A model generated the notes under the pieces. The model was given only the letters and a program-made list of their open reading frames with translations. It was not told where the DNA came from and made no database searches. 64,000 nt of DNA from Gymnopilus junonius (taxonomy: Eukaryota > Basidiomycota > Agaricomycetes > Agaricales > Galerinaceae): contig JADNYJ010000070.1 of the NCBI GenBank assembly GCA_015501075.1, positions 1-64,000 on the forward strand. Reading direction: 5' to 3'. Positions 1 through 12,410 of the stretch are shown here, piece by piece. Position numbers and translations under genes: made by a program. Position 1 is the first letter of the stretch. Each line of letters opens with the position of its first letter.

Positions 1-914
1 AGTGTCAACCAGAATACGTTCCCCGGTAAAGGGGTGAGTTCGATACTGTCGCATACAGAGGGAAACACCAGGAGGGGCAAAACCATGACTCGGAACGAAG
101 CCAGGCCTTGCGATGTGATGGAAGAAATTGGGGCATTCAGCAGCAGAAGTTCGGGGAGATGGGGTATCGTTAATCATTATGGGGTTACCCTGCCGGCCAG
201 GGGTAGGCAGTGGTGTCTCGGGGACTACATTTGGCGTGGGGCTTATTGGTAGGGGAGTCCTTGGAGGAAAGAGGACCCGAGGCATCTGCTGCCTGAATGG
301 AACGGTGCGAGATGGTGGAGTGGGCTGAGCAGTCAGCATTCGTGGAGTGCTGTTGTTGCTGCATGTGGGTGAAAGCACATTGGAACTCTGCTGAGTTCAC
401 CTGCTTTGCGCACTGGTGCTAGGTCCAGCAAAGCGGACTTCACGATTGACCAGGGTGTCACGAAAAGCCTGCACAGCGGCATCCCAACCAATGACTCTCA
501 TGTAGGAAGCACCGGAAATGCCACTGGTAATGGCTTGACAAGAAGACCTGAAATATAGTTTGTGTGAGCAAAAACAGCCAGTAGCCATCATGGAAATACT
601 TACCAAGTACCATATACACCAAGTCCACTGCCGACTGTCATGACCCAAAATGCGCGCTGCAAAAGGCTGTAGAAAGAGCAGTTGAACCTATTGGGGTCGG
701 GGACAATGGTGGTGCTGACATTCGGATTTGTGGGTGCCGCCGTTGTGACCTGGGTGGCTGGGGCAGTGCTGGGCGTGGAGGCAGGCATCGACGTGGGGGT
801 GGAGCTCGACGTCACCAGTGCAGGAGGGACAGACGAAGCACCAGCAGGCTGAGCGGCACTGGCAGGCAGGCCCGCCCCAGTGGTGTTCATTGAGGATCCG
901 TTACCTAAATGCAA
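1..914 (-). CDS. RNase H1 N-terminal (viroplasmin-type) domain protein, partial
   Basis: Two minus-strand exons join cleanly. Exon 914-604 is a Ser/Thr/Ala/Pro-rich leader ending in a domain that reads AFWVMTVGSGLGVYGTW; a GTAAGT donor follows. Exon 2 begins at 547 after TTTCAG, and the split Trp codon is restored across the join, continuing SSCQAITSGISGASYMRV. The pattern (W-V-x-x-V-G, GVYxTW, C-x-x-x-x-x-G-x-x-GA, then AVQAF) matches the RNase H1 N-terminal domain also found in caulimovirus viroplasmins, which binds RNA/DNA hybrids. After about residue 180 an in-frame TGA lies near 400; the same frame then stays open and Pro-rich to the window edge, so an intron or a point lesion is possible there. 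The start could be the Met at 914 or one slightly inside. In mushrooms this domain occurs in many lineage-specific proteins; no catalytic RNase H domain is visible here. Confidence 0.6.
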
Positions 915-1597
915 TGGTGGTCAGGCTGTACGGTCAGGCTGGAGGGGGATGAGATAGCTCACGTTGACCTTGAGTTGGAGTGTGAGAAGGAATATCTGTT
1001 CAAATGGGATTTTTGCAAGAGGGGGTGAGATCTTTGGGATGGATGTTCAAATTTTCGCATTCAAATACCCCCATAAAATGACAGGGACACGCCCAGCCAA
1101 GGAAGGGAGTGGTGTTTGTAGCTGAGACCGAAAAAATCGGTTGCAGGAGCCATAATTGTTTGGTTGATCAGGGTAGGTTCTTGAAGCAAGCCGCTTGAAC
1201 TTGGCAAACCAGTCGGTCGAATTGGAGATCACCATCGGGGAGTATTTTAGGAATAAATTGGTGAGTTGCGAAGAGGATTGGAAGGGGATTGGCTCCGTTA
1301 AAAGATTGATTTCTTCAGCTAGAAAGACGCGAAACTGACCCTGCTAGCAAACGAACCATTCGTGTGGATGAACCTCGTGAACCAGGGAAAGTCCTGATGG
1401 GGGAACAGGTCGGTTCCAACCCTCTCATAAACAAGTGTGGGCACCCTTCTTGAACCAGTGCTTCAACGCGTATACACGCCTTCATACCAATTTTCTTCTT
1501 TGGGGGTCATACACGACTTGGCAGCCGTCTGCCTCAGTTTTAGCCAAGTTCATTGTTCAGTCTTCTTCAAAGGGTGTTTGTGCCAATCCTCAACGTT
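915..1597. other. Non-coding stretch
   Basis: Upstream region of the minus-strand viroplasmin-domain gene. I see no supported gene, repeat or RNA here; the small ORFs lack coding character. Confidence 0.4.
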
Positions 1598-1870
1598 CTA
1601 GAGGTCAATATATGCTGAGTAAGTCCGCGCTTTATGTGATACTTGAGCTTCACTTACAGTCCATGTCAGACATCTTCGCAGCTCACTACCTTCCTCATAG
1701 AAGCTACAACGAGCAATTTGAAGCTGCATTCTTTCTAGAAGTCAATATATGCCAAGTAAGTTCATGCTTTATTTGATACTTGAGCTTCACTTACCATCTG
1801 CATTAGAAATCTTTGCACCTCATTGCCTTCCTCATAGAAGCTACAAAGAGCAATTTGAAGCTGCATCCGC
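1598..1870. repeat. Tandem duplication, 137-bp unit, two copies
   Basis: Copy 1 starts at 1598 with CTAGAGGTCAATATATGC and copy 2 at 1735 with CTAGAAGTCAATATATGC. Both contain GATACTTGAGCTTCACTTAC and CCTTCCTCATAGAAGCTACA. The copies differ by scattered substitutions, so the duplication is not recent. Confidence 0.8.
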
Positions 1871-2025
1871 TCCCGTACACATTTCCATTATCCGATACAC
1901 CAGAAATTTGAAGCTTTGTCCAGAGGGTAAGTGGTCGTCATGTCATTCAGTCAAGACATGACTCACATTTTTGTTGTAGCCGGTAGAACCCAATGGTAAA
2001 CCCAGGAGCATTCCAAGGGAAATGA

Positions 2026-4852
2026 AAGGAGTTTCTCATCAGGGAAAAAATAGCCTATGAAGCAGCAGTTGAGGGGAATTATACATCTGATGCCATCACC
2101 GTTATTCAGCAGCGGTACTTCAAGAGATTCCCAGTTGAACTCCCTCAAGACCAGGAACCAACGCAGGAGGCATTAGATGCGGTGAACGATGACGAAGCAG
2201 ACCCAGAGCCAGAGCCTCCAAAGGAAGAAGAGCTTATGCCAGAGGAGTACGCACTGCACATCAAGAAATTAGAAGAACACGGGGAGTTGATCACCTATCA
2301 TAGAGCTGTAAGTGGTGTACGTTTGTTTATATCAGAAGGCAATAAACTGATGATCACTTCTAGCAAATCAAACATTGGTTAGTTTATCAATACATGAAAG
2401 ATCACCCCTCCGATGATCCCTCCAAAGAGGGATCCTATCGTGTTCTTCTACAAAAGCTCACCAGTGTTAAGGACAACCAGCCGCGCCTCAAAACTGCCAG
2501 CAATGTTTGGAGAGTACATCAATGCGATGCAATCGAAGCGGAGGCAAAATGGCGGCTAGAGTTGGCCAAGGAAAGCAAGAAGAAGTTGGCGTCAATTCAT
2601 CAGACAGTGGTAACAGAGATGTATGCAGCTTTGGGACCTCAGGAAAAGGAGAGATTTGAGAAGTTGGCAATCAAGCAGCAGGAAGAAGCTGTTGCACAGT
2701 GGGAATCATCCATCAAAGGCCCACCTTCAATGCTTCCTGCCAATCACCAATGGTATGCTCACTATTTTCATCTCATTTGTATCATCATTAACTTTGCAAT
2801 CTGCTCCTAGATGCATCTTAGGGTTGGCTCAGTTTGTTCAGCCTATTCTCGACGGAATCTGCAAGGCTACTGGGTGGATGTGTTCATTTATTGCTGGGGG
2901 TCTGGAACCTGCACACGCAGGAAGGCTCACTGTCATCAGGTATGTTCATGGCAATTCCTTTTGATGATTTGCTAACAAGCCGACAGTGCTCACTCGGGGA
3001 CCACTTCTGGAGACATTAAGATGAATTTCGCTTGATCAGAGTGGCAGAAGTGGAAGGAGTCTATTATTCCTGCATATGGCAGTTTTTTGCGGAAGTGCTA
3101 TAGTAAGTCCCCCTAAACCCCTCCAGCTGCGATGTATTGCTTACTCCAAACCCAATAGCCGTGGAAGAGTGTCAAGCTCATGCCATTTCCCTGGATGAAA
3201 ACTTCAAGGCAATGGATGAGGTTGAGCTGGAGAAAGGAGGAGCTACATTCCACACGGTTCCCGACATTGATGGATCAGAACCTGCCCTTGGTGCCGACAT
3301 GGCTCAGTGATTGCTGTCACCTGCTACAACCGCCGTCTCTGCTCCACCTTCAGAATCTCCTGCCATGGGCCCCGATCCTACTCCAACCTCTTTGCACGCA
3401 AATCCCACCGCAACCTCCTCGAACTCCGCTCCAGGAATTTACACTTCGACGCATGCTGGCACCCCGTCTCCAGCCATTTCCACTCATACTCCCTCAACCA
3501 CCGCCGCACTGAATTCAAATATGTCAAAAAACTCCCCCCAGCCGATTGCTACCAAGTTGGCGCCAGCATTTGCAAATAGTTCAACAGATCCCAACACTTC
3601 AGCTTTGGCAATGCCTATATTGCCATCTGGACCCCCAATACCAGCTTCAAACTCCATGCAGCTTTCCAATCTACTTTCTCCTTGTCCGCCTAGTCGACCA
3701 AACATGCCTCCTTTGTCCCCTCACTGTTCCAGTCCTCCACCGCCCTCCAACAATGCAGCGCTTCTAGCTGCTGGCCCAAGGGCTCCTTCTCCCCATCCGC
3801 CTAGTCAACCAAACATGCCTCCTTTGTCCCCTTGCCATTCCAGTCCCCCGCTGCCCTCCAGTAAAGCAGTGCTTCTAGCTGCTGGCGCAGGTGCTCCTTC
3901 TCCAGCTCTCTACATGCCCGATGCACCACCCGCACACTCTTTGTCACTCGCAACGCCCACGTCGATTACACCCTCTTCCTCCACCTCAAATTCTTTGCTC
4001 ACCTTACTGCCTATTGCCCTATCGACTGCCCTGACTTTATCATCCAATTCCTCATCGTCCCCGTCCTCATGCCCGCCCGTGTCGTCTACCTCACCAATGC
4101 CGCCGCTTACATTGTTGTCAAAGACAACTCAGCCTGTCGAAGATGAATCGGAATCTGTGCCCCTTGAACAGAACACCACCAAGCGTCGCACTCGTGCCCA
4201 ATTGTCGAAGTCCAAACCAGATTCTATGGCTTCCCAGCCTCCTGTCATGGAAAACCCTCCCTCCTCAAGTCGAACTATCCCTACAAAATGATGACGTGGT
4301 GCTGGAGACCCCGAAGTAGGTGGAAGTACAACTTCTGAGCCGAAGTCGAAGCATCGCAATGGTGGAGAGGCCGATGCAGACCCGTCCCATCCTCCCAACT
4401 GGTTTGTGAATGTCTGCAAGATGTTCGCATCGGAGGAACTCGGGGAGCAGTGGACGTCATTGGTGGATGTGTGGAAGGCTTTCGAACAGCGCGAGTGTTT
4501 TAGAGAGGCGCAGAAGCTGGGTAAGAAGCACAGACCCATCACCATAGACGACTGGATTGCTCATGGCCGATCTGTGACATGGCACCCTGACATTCACGTC
4601 AAGGAGTTTGAGCATGATTTCAAGGCCTGGTGGGCCTCCTTGCAGCCTGAATGGCAAACGGTGAAAGGTAGCATCAAAAAGACACAGTTGGATGGGAATT
4701 GGGAGACATTAAGGAGGTCAGGTAAGAATGGGATTCTCAGCATCGTGGCAGCCTTATTTTATTGGGGCATCAGCGCTCAAGAGACTGGCAAGGCCCGCAA
4801 GGCTTGGCTTTTGGCTCTAGAGGACTGCACAATGGTTCTCGGGCATCTGTAG
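2026..4852 (+). pseudogene. Multi-exon Agaricomycete-type repetitive hypothetical gene, decayed
   Basis: Exons read as about 2026-2307, 2364-2752, 2811-2939, 2987-3102 and about 3162-4852, with GTAAGT/GTATGC/GTATGT donors and CTAG/CAG acceptors. The N-terminal part is acidic and charged (KEFLIREKIAYEAAVEG, then PEPEPPKEEE). The middle reads IKHWLVYQYMKDH and ends with SGDIKMNFA and WKESIIPAYGSFLRKCY. A long Pro/Ser-rich linker (about 3311-4290) contains an imperfect internal duplication around PNMPPLSP. The C-terminal block starts PPNWFVNVCKMFASEELGEQW and ends near 4852. I recall this architecture as a recurrent mushroom family of unknown function; I cannot name a domain. In-frame TGA codons at 3033, 3308 and 4289/4292, plus a frame change near 2023, argue that this copy is dead, although the frame is otherwise open. 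Confidence 0.55.
3700..3905 (+). repeat. Internal coding repeat in Pro/Ser linker
   Basis: Two roughly 110-bp units encode PNMPPLSPHCSSPPPPS and PNMPPLSPCHSSPPLPS, each followed by an ALLAAG/VLLAAG segment. It is a local tandem duplication inside the linker of the 2.0-4.85 kb gene. Confidence 0.7.
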
Positions 4853-5195
4853 ATACCCCTCCATATCATTTATTTCGTATTCTGCTTTTCATTTCATTTT
4901 TTTCAGGGTTATCATTATAAATATATGGTATTACTACTTCCCGATGTTCTAATGCAGGTATCTGTACCTATCTGGTGCGCCGAGGGTGTGTGGGGTTCAG
5001 TTCAACATGGCGCACGTGACTTGATAAAAATCAACTTTGTCAAATGCTAGTGCAAGCTACCCCGTGTGTTATCACCCACAAATTGGGTATCAACGGCTTT
5101 GTGATAATGTATAGAATTTGGATGTGTTCCTCAATTTGAAGTGGCAGAAGAATTGAGAACAGGAGGACATGAAAAGCCAATATTTGATGGCATAT
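4853..5195. other. Non-coding 3' flank
   Basis: AT-rich sequence after the stop at 4852. It may hold the 3' UTR of the preceding gene. I see no other feature. Confidence 0.4.
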
Positions 5196-5626
5196 ATCTA
5201 TTTATAACACTCACACCCACGCAGGCTGTAGCATCATCTAGATGCGCGTGGCCGCATCCATCCCTTCCTGTCGTTCTACGTAGACAAAAGTAGTACAAAT
5301 ATGTTTCTATTCATCTGTAGATTACAATAGTACTATATAATGTATATAACGATGCGAAGAAAGTATACCAAGGGGCAAATCCTGAGCCAGCCATATCAGG
5401 ACAGCTGAATCTATTTATAACACTCACAGCCACACCCACACTATGCTGTAGCGTCATCCAGATGCGCGTGGCCACATCCATCCCTTCCTGTCATTCTACG
5501 TAGACAAAAGTAGTACCAATAAGCTTCTATTGACCTGTAGATTACAATGGTACTACATAATGTATATAATGACCCAGAGAAAGTGTAACAGGCAGCAAAT
5601 CCTGAGCCAGCCATATCAGGACAGCC
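5196..5626. repeat. Tandem duplication, 213-bp unit, two copies
   Basis: Copy 1 (5196-5406) and copy 2 (5409-5626) both start ATCTATTTATAACACTCAC and both end AGCCAGCCATATCAGGACAG. They share GATGCGCGTGGCC and CTACGTAGACAAAAGTAGTA. Differences are mostly transitions and short indels. Confidence 0.88.
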
Positions 5627-7930
5627 ATTTCCGCCGTGCCGGATCCTGTACCTCAGCCTGCCAAGCTATTTTCGGGTGCCAGAGAAATATCCCGAGGCAC
5701 CTGGAAGTGCCAAGATTAAAATAGTATGCTGGGAACGGCTAATTAAATCCATGACATCATGTAATTGATGCTGTCCCGAAATATTCCAGGTTTATCCAAA
5801 CCCCTCCCTCAGCATCCAGCCCATCCCGCCCCCCTACGGCAGCGCAAACAGGTGATATGGATAAAGAAAAATTGGGGCTATCCAATGGTACCCATATCCT
5901 GCCCCCCGCCTGCCCCGACATCGAGCAATGCGCTAAACAGCGCCCCCCATTTAAGCTGGTGGTTCTGGCCATTGTTTGGCCTAGGGAGGTCATCTGCCAG
6001 TTGGCACCTGCCCACTGGAAGTATAGACCAATACTTGAGTTAGCCAAGGTCATACTAATTGATATATCACCAGGGCGCATACAGGTGGTGTCCGACCCAA
6101 TTTTGCCAATGGTGTCTGTCACATCATGGTGTGTGTAGTTATCATCTTCAAAGGGGTCTGTGTGAATGACTATCAGAGGAATTCATAACATATGAAAGGT
6201 GCATACTAAATGCAAGGACAGGCTTCAGTTGTCTAAAAGGCCAATCACCACAGGATATCCCAAGTTGCTCAAGATCCCTCTTGACAATATCCCCTACAGC
6301 ATCTAGTGAGGTTGAGGTTGGAAGTCAATGAGGGAGGAAGGCACGTTCAGGAGGGTATGCTGTGAAAAAGTCGACAGTACTGCTATTGTATTCGGGCATA
6401 ATGGGACTCGGTTCTTGTTGTGTGCAGTCTGCTGGGTATTTGTACCTATTAGAAGCAGTGGTTTATCTATGGAGTGATTGTAACCATGGCATCCCATTGC
6501 AATGCTGTTCAATCTGCAATCTGTCTAGGACCAAACATTGTCTTCTATCCAAATATATCATGGCCCAGAATCTGTGTGGCCTAGTATCTTCATAGCTCGA
6601 TGGGATATCCCTTAGCCATGATTTGCACTGTGCCGGCAAAGCGGATGAATCGCTATCCTGAGAGGGACCTATTTGTGGCAAATACGTGACCTTCACATAC
6701 CAATAGGTTTTATCTTATCTTATCTCTTGAATCTCCACCTCCCTTTGTATGATATGACTTTGTTTCCTCTCATCTCCATAAAGTTAACTCATAGCAAATC
6801 ATTTCCTATTCTTTGACTCGAATTGACTATGTACCTGACTGGTTTACCTGACTCAGTAGTGACTCTATACTATGTACCGAACACATATAAATATGAGACT
6901 TCCATGTACTACCACTCCCAGTGAATACAGTATCGTTCAAGCTATCTTTTACTTGCTAACCTCTCAACCTCACAACCCAACCTCTCACCATGTGCTGACT
7001 CATATGATCAGCTGACTTCCATCACTGATCGTTACTCAACATCACACTATTTTTCAAGGCTTTTACATGTACATTTATCCATGAGGCTCTGCATGACATT
7101 ACATATCCACACAAAATTGGAATGCACCATTATTTATAATTCCAATACCAGCGAGAGCTGACCAATATTGTTGACCCTCTGACCTGCATTTTAAAATACA
7201 GCATTTTGGCTTCGCACACTGTGCCAGATAGTTGGGCTGGCCCCTGCATAGGTCTGATACTACCAATTACGAGTCTTATCAGGTGCAACAGTGACTATCA
7301 TCATCTTAGATTAACCTGATACATTGACAGATATTTTCGCCAAGTGGCCTTCCAGTCAACTTGGATTGAAAATCAGGGTAAATTATGCAAGTCAGCCGGT
7401 ATGATAGAAGTAGCCTACATTCCCCTCACATCATCCAACAGCATGTATTGTTGGGTTCTAGAGTCCGATCAATACTGCTGCAGAGGAATAGGTGAATCTA
7501 TGAATATATGCATCAGTTCCAGTAATACTCCAAATAATAAAACTTAATTACCTGACCGAGGGCTCATCAGTGCATCAACCTCAATCCTAATGCTCAGCCC
7601 AACCCTCTCCCCCCAAGCACTCACCTCCACCTTCACCTCCCTCTCCTGATCATTCATCAACCACTCCGCATCATAATGCATCCACCGCTTGCGCATCTTC
7701 AGCATGGAATGAGGCTTGATTTTTGTCAAGCTGGATGTGGAGTCTATAAAAGGAAGGAAGGGGATTAGTAAGCAACCAACTCAATGTTGAGCAGACAAAA
7801 TGAAAGAAAGAAAATGGCAAGGTCATGAAAAGAAACAAAAAGGGGGAGCTCAATGAGTACTGCATCGTCATGTGGTAGGAAAAATAAATGACAATATTAT
7901 ATAAGAGCACTCTTTTGCACAAGTTAGAGG
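5627..7930. other. No supported gene
   Basis: Short overlapping ORFs on both strands show no recognisable family, splice pattern or repeat structure. A minus-strand stretch at about 7730-7556 (LKMRKRWMHYDAEWLMN) has a charged, gene-like composition with a possible acceptor upstream, but I cannot connect it to other exons. Confidence 0.35.
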
Positions 7931-7934
7931 CGGT

Positions 7935-8900
7935 GAGAATGAAAGCAGGCATGTCTGGTTGAACAGATGTGCTATAAAGCAGATGAGTCCTGCACCTGTT
8001 GAAGACACCAGACCTGCTTGCTAGCCCAAACACGTCTCCAGCTGCTGGACTTCCCACCAGCACAGGAAGAACAACGATGCCTCCAATTGGAGGCGTCAAA
8101 AGCACGGTCTGGTTGAACAGATGTGCCAGAGGGCTAATGGGCTTCTACCCGGGGCTCATTGAACCTCAATTGCTCGAAAACTCATGCAGGAATGATACTC
8201 CATGCATGAGCAGAAGACACCTCCAATTCACAGTTGAATGTGAGGAGGGTGAATGGCAATCGCTACTGATTGAGCAGCCACTTGAGAAGGCATAGCAGCC
8301 TCCTCGAGCATTGCCATTGATGAAGAAACACTGAGCAGAGGTCTAGCCTCTGCTGAAGCAAAAAAAACACACTCCAACTCACTCTTGCAAGTGAGGGAGG
8401 GGCATGTCTGGTTGAGCAGACACACCAGGGGGAGCACGCACTGCAATAGCAGACTGGTATACACTCGTCGCCTCAAAGAAAGGCTGGTACAGAAGTTAAA
8501 CTCCTGCCCCAGCCCGAAAAACAACATCCGACTCGCAATCGCAAGCCAGAGAGGGTGAAGGTGGAGGTAATGGCTAACGAAGCAGCCTCTCGAGAAGCAT
8601 AAACAACCCTCGACCCTCAACGGCCTCAAAAAAAAAAGTGCAGGGATTCCCCATGCATGAGCATGCAAAACTGCCTCCATCTCGAGCTTGGTGTGAGGGA
8701 AGCGGTGTGTCACCAGAAACAGGGCATGGTCCAGTTAAACAGTTAAATGGATGTGAGTATGGGTGTAGTGGCCGTGCAGGACCTCCCCATCCACAGAAAA
8801 TCGCCCATACAGTGGTTGAACCACTGCATGGGCTAGAAATCTCTGACTCGCAATTGCAAGCGAGGGCAGGGCAGCAGCGGTGAGTGGCGGGTGTGATGCA
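7935..8900. repeat. Diverged low-copy repeat array
   Basis: Three phrases recur in order. They are TCTGGTTGAACAGATGTGC (7951, 8108, degenerate at 8405), CCATGCATGAGCA (8200 and 8650), and variants of CTCGCAATTGCAAGCGAGGG (about 8227, 8378, 8528, 8686, 8848). Spacing is near 150-160 bp, so this looks like an old tandem array of about six units, now strongly diverged. Confidence 0.5.
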
Positions 8901-11900
8901 CCTGTGGGAGGTTATGGGCAGGTTGTCAGCACAGAAAAATCAAGAAAAAAAACAGCAGAATGAGCTCGCAATCGACTTACTCACCTGGCCGGGCCTCCCA
9001 CTACACAGATCTGCCCTGCATGTCCAGCCCCCATCCAGCCAGAGAACACATGCCCACATCCCTCAGAAGAGGGGAGGGGCATGCAGCCATGGTCCTAAGG
9101 GTGAGAGAGAGGAGAGGAAAAGAGGGAGGAGGAAGGGGAGTGGTGGTGGTGAGAGAAGAGGACGCAGAGATTCAGAACAGAAGTCGAACATCTGCAGAGC
9201 TGGCGTGACCACATGACCAGGATGTGCAGCTGTTTCTGCACAAAGTTCGATGTTCTCCTTGCCAACTCCTCTTCCACCACTGCCCAGCTATTGAGGATCT
9301 TACCCTCAATGCCTGGGCATGTTTTCTGAATGCATAGTGGGAGTTTAACTTCCATTGCACGTTTGGTGTTGGTTGTGGGCTGGATGGGAGGCCATTCCAT
9401 CTGTGCAGCTGTGTGCTGCCGGTGAACTTGGAGTCTGCAGAGATGCAGCATGGCCTAGCTATGACCTCTGGCATTTATGCTGGGGGTAAAGCTGGTCGTG
9501 TGCTCTTCATGTACTTCTCCTTTTGCAGTGCTTCGAGCCGCGTTAGCCTCAGAGCCAATTCTTGCAAGGTAAGTGCATTCATATATCCACTGGTAACTAC
9601 TACACAAAAATCTGACCTACAGGAAATCGAACATGATCACGGGCATAACTGCTTGCTGCCCTCGTCCTTCCATATATGGTATGTTGTGATCTTCATCCAC
9701 ATGTCCGATTTATTCTAATTTTTTAACTAGGATACTTTCAACTTGTATTCATGCACTGCTCCCCTTCAACGACTTCCTATCTGCATGCTGCCACCCCTCC
9801 CTCGAAAATTAAATGCATCTATCATAGGGCACCGTGTTTCTCTCAAATTATAAGGTACATAAGTCCTCATTCTTAACAGAAATATCTGATAGTGAAATCT
9901 ATTGTATAGGGCTCTATTACTTGATAGACGTTGCCACTGTCACCTGCTCTAATCTACGGTAAGCCAGTGTTTCATCTATCCATGTACAGGCCCTGATTTT
10001 TTGAATACAACACGAACATCAAATTGATATAGGAATCTTTCGAAGTCTGTACCGTTGAGACTGCAGAATCTCATATTGAAGGCAGAGGACCTATAACAGC
10101 GGATGCAGAATTCAGGGGATGTTTTTTGGGTGAACCTCTGGTATGTTTTACGACTTCTCATGTTAAATTTATGCTGAGCCCCTTCAAGTATTCAATCTCC
10201 CTTATTCTGTGCTCCTGCACCTTTCCGAGCTATTCCTCAGCTTGTGCTGAACCTGTATCTATAGCAGGTGAATAGATGCCCTCATTTATGACAAAAGAAG
10301 CTGCTTTACTTGTATTGGGGTGCTCAAGTATTGCTAAAGCCATGTCACCCTGTCGGTGCAATGCATCAGTCAACATCTTTTGCTGAGATATCACCTTGGG
10401 CCGCATTCGGTGGATTGTAGGTCGTCTCTTCCTTGTAGTAGTTCCATGCTTGCCTTCTTTACACATGGACATACAGTACTTGTTCAATGAAGCATCTGAC
10501 ATTACCCAAGGAAATGGCTGTTCACAGGTGCTGTCGACCTTTTACGACATGCTATCATCTTCTGGCAATGGAAAAGGAGTCAACTCTGACCATAGATAAG
10601 GCATGAGCATGCACATTTACTCTGGTCAAGATGGTGATACCATGAAATTGTATCAAGGAATTAATGTGGAAAGAGAACATACTTACTGCTGCATCCTTGA
10701 CTGTCAATTGACGACAAGGTGATTACCCAGCTTTAAATAACTGAGCCTTGTAAACTAAAGGGAATGTTCTCAAGCACCCACGTGTTTTTACAAAATGCTC
10801 AGCACAGCCAGAAGAGTGCCCAAGGTTGCCCAAGGACAAATTTACCTATCCCTTGTGGATAGTCACCTTGGTGAAGGAGCTAGTGTTGGGATAGCACAAA
10901 TGGTCTGGCCGTCTTTTCTGACTAAGACTTATTAAAACTGTTTCAGTAATGAATTCATTGTGAAAGCTTGAACCGAATCTTGGATACTGAGCCCAGGAAA
11001 TCATCAATGCTGAACACTTCAATTAGAAATTCATGATCCTTCTGGTCATTAATCTCCATGGTAGTCTTCATACATGACAGGATGCATTGCCTACTCAATG
11101 ACATTGAGGCTGGCAATTCATGCTTAACAACATGATTCAACAGCAAGCTAAGACTGCCACTGAGATTTTCTGTCTTCTGAGCAACCTCGGGACCAATAAG
11201 GTAGTGATATTCTCACCTTCCGACTCCCCATCATACCCGAACACTCTTTCCTTCAAATTGATCCTGTGCAGTGAACAATCTATTTTTTAGCTCAATCCTC
11301 TCTCTTTTCTTGTTCTTTATACTGCCTTCAAATGCTCCTTCAAGACACTCTTCACCCTATTGTCATGCTCTGATAGCAGAGACCCAAGAGCAGTACCCTG
11401 AATGATACATATTCCTGCTGCTTTTCTTCATTGTGTTCAGTCATTTGATAAAAGCTTTGAAGAGGTACAGGAGGGAAGAATTTCATCCAGGTGCATAAAG
11501 TGCTCTCTATGCTTTAAATTTTGGGTTAGGATTTTGATAATGATTTGTTTGTATTCAGACCTAGATGAACTTGACATTGAAGAGTCTACTGTGGTGGATG
11601 GATAACCAAATAGTATGTCTACTCCATCAGATATTTATTCTTATGCTGTATACATATGTGCCACACTCCCCTTCATTCAGTGCGGATAATCTCTTACATG
11701 TCTATGACTACTCTGCCAATGATAGAAATTGAGTTAAACATTTAACTGCTCCTTGCCCCTTTCCTTGTAATCCACCTTCCCTTCCTACCAAAATTCTGTG
11801 AGTGCACAGAATACACCACCTGCTTGCACAACTACAAATTACCATGTTGCTAGCTTAGAACAAGCCCAAGGACAGCTCTCACCATCTAACAATTAAGGCA

Positions 11901-11940
11901 TTGAGAAGACAGCTAGCAGAGGCTATGAGGATTAGGCAAT
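8901..11940. other. Mostly non-coding, possible gene relics
   Basis: No family is recognisable. The best protein-like piece is minus strand 10502-10230 (MSDASLNKYCMSMCKEGKHG onward, Lys/Arg-rich). It continues past stops toward 9980 as short plausible stretches, which suggests a decayed gene or transposon on the minus strand. Another such piece lies at 11146-10955 (minus). Confidence 0.3.
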
Positions 11941-11944
11941 GGCA

Positions 11945-12410
11945 GGGGTAACCCTTGGGTACTGGAGGAGTGACCCCTACCCCTACCCTCTAGGACCCTT
12001 ACCCCTGGACCCAAGGGTCATTCCCTCAAGGGTCTGCAGGGTATACTGGGGTACATAGGGCCAAGGTGGATTTATCAGTAGTATGTAGTTATAAACCCAC
12101 TGCAACATTGGTTTCCTATCAAATTTCACTTCTAATGTCTTTGCAACAACTTTATTGTCTGAAACCTTCATCAAAGTCAAGAGAATCTAGCTCAAAGAGA
12201 CTTTTTTGATTTGACTTTTATCTATGTCAAACTAATATTACCATATAGTAGTAAGGTTTTAATGGAACTATGCTATACTTGCTATTTAATAAGATTTGTT
12301 TCTTGTGTCAATGTAAGCTGAGGGGTCAAGGGTCTGGACATCAAGACCCTTACCCCTATCCTTGTGTACCCTTACCCATGACCCCTGAGGGTACACTATA
12401 CCAGGGCTCA
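11945..12410. repeat. CCCTTACCCC-rich inverted motif clusters
   Basis: Two clusters, about 11945-12060 and 12318-12410, are rich in ACCCTTACCCC, AAGGGTC and their complements. Local hairpins include GACCCTT...AAGGGTC near 11994 and AAGGGTCT...AGACCCTT near 12325. The roughly 260 bp between them is ordinary AT-rich DNA. This may be a small foldback element of about 460 bp, but I did not find a target duplication. Confidence 0.4.

Noticed and set aside
5757..6122. 121-aa minus-strand ORF as a secreted enzyme fragment
   Set aside because: No catalytic motif or splice context; it overlaps an equally long plus-strand ORF.
11960..12060. Possible internal telomere-like repeat (CCCTTACCCC words)
   Set aside because: Spacing is irregular, the unit is not TTAGGG and the words occur in both orientations, so a foldback or short repeat is more likely.
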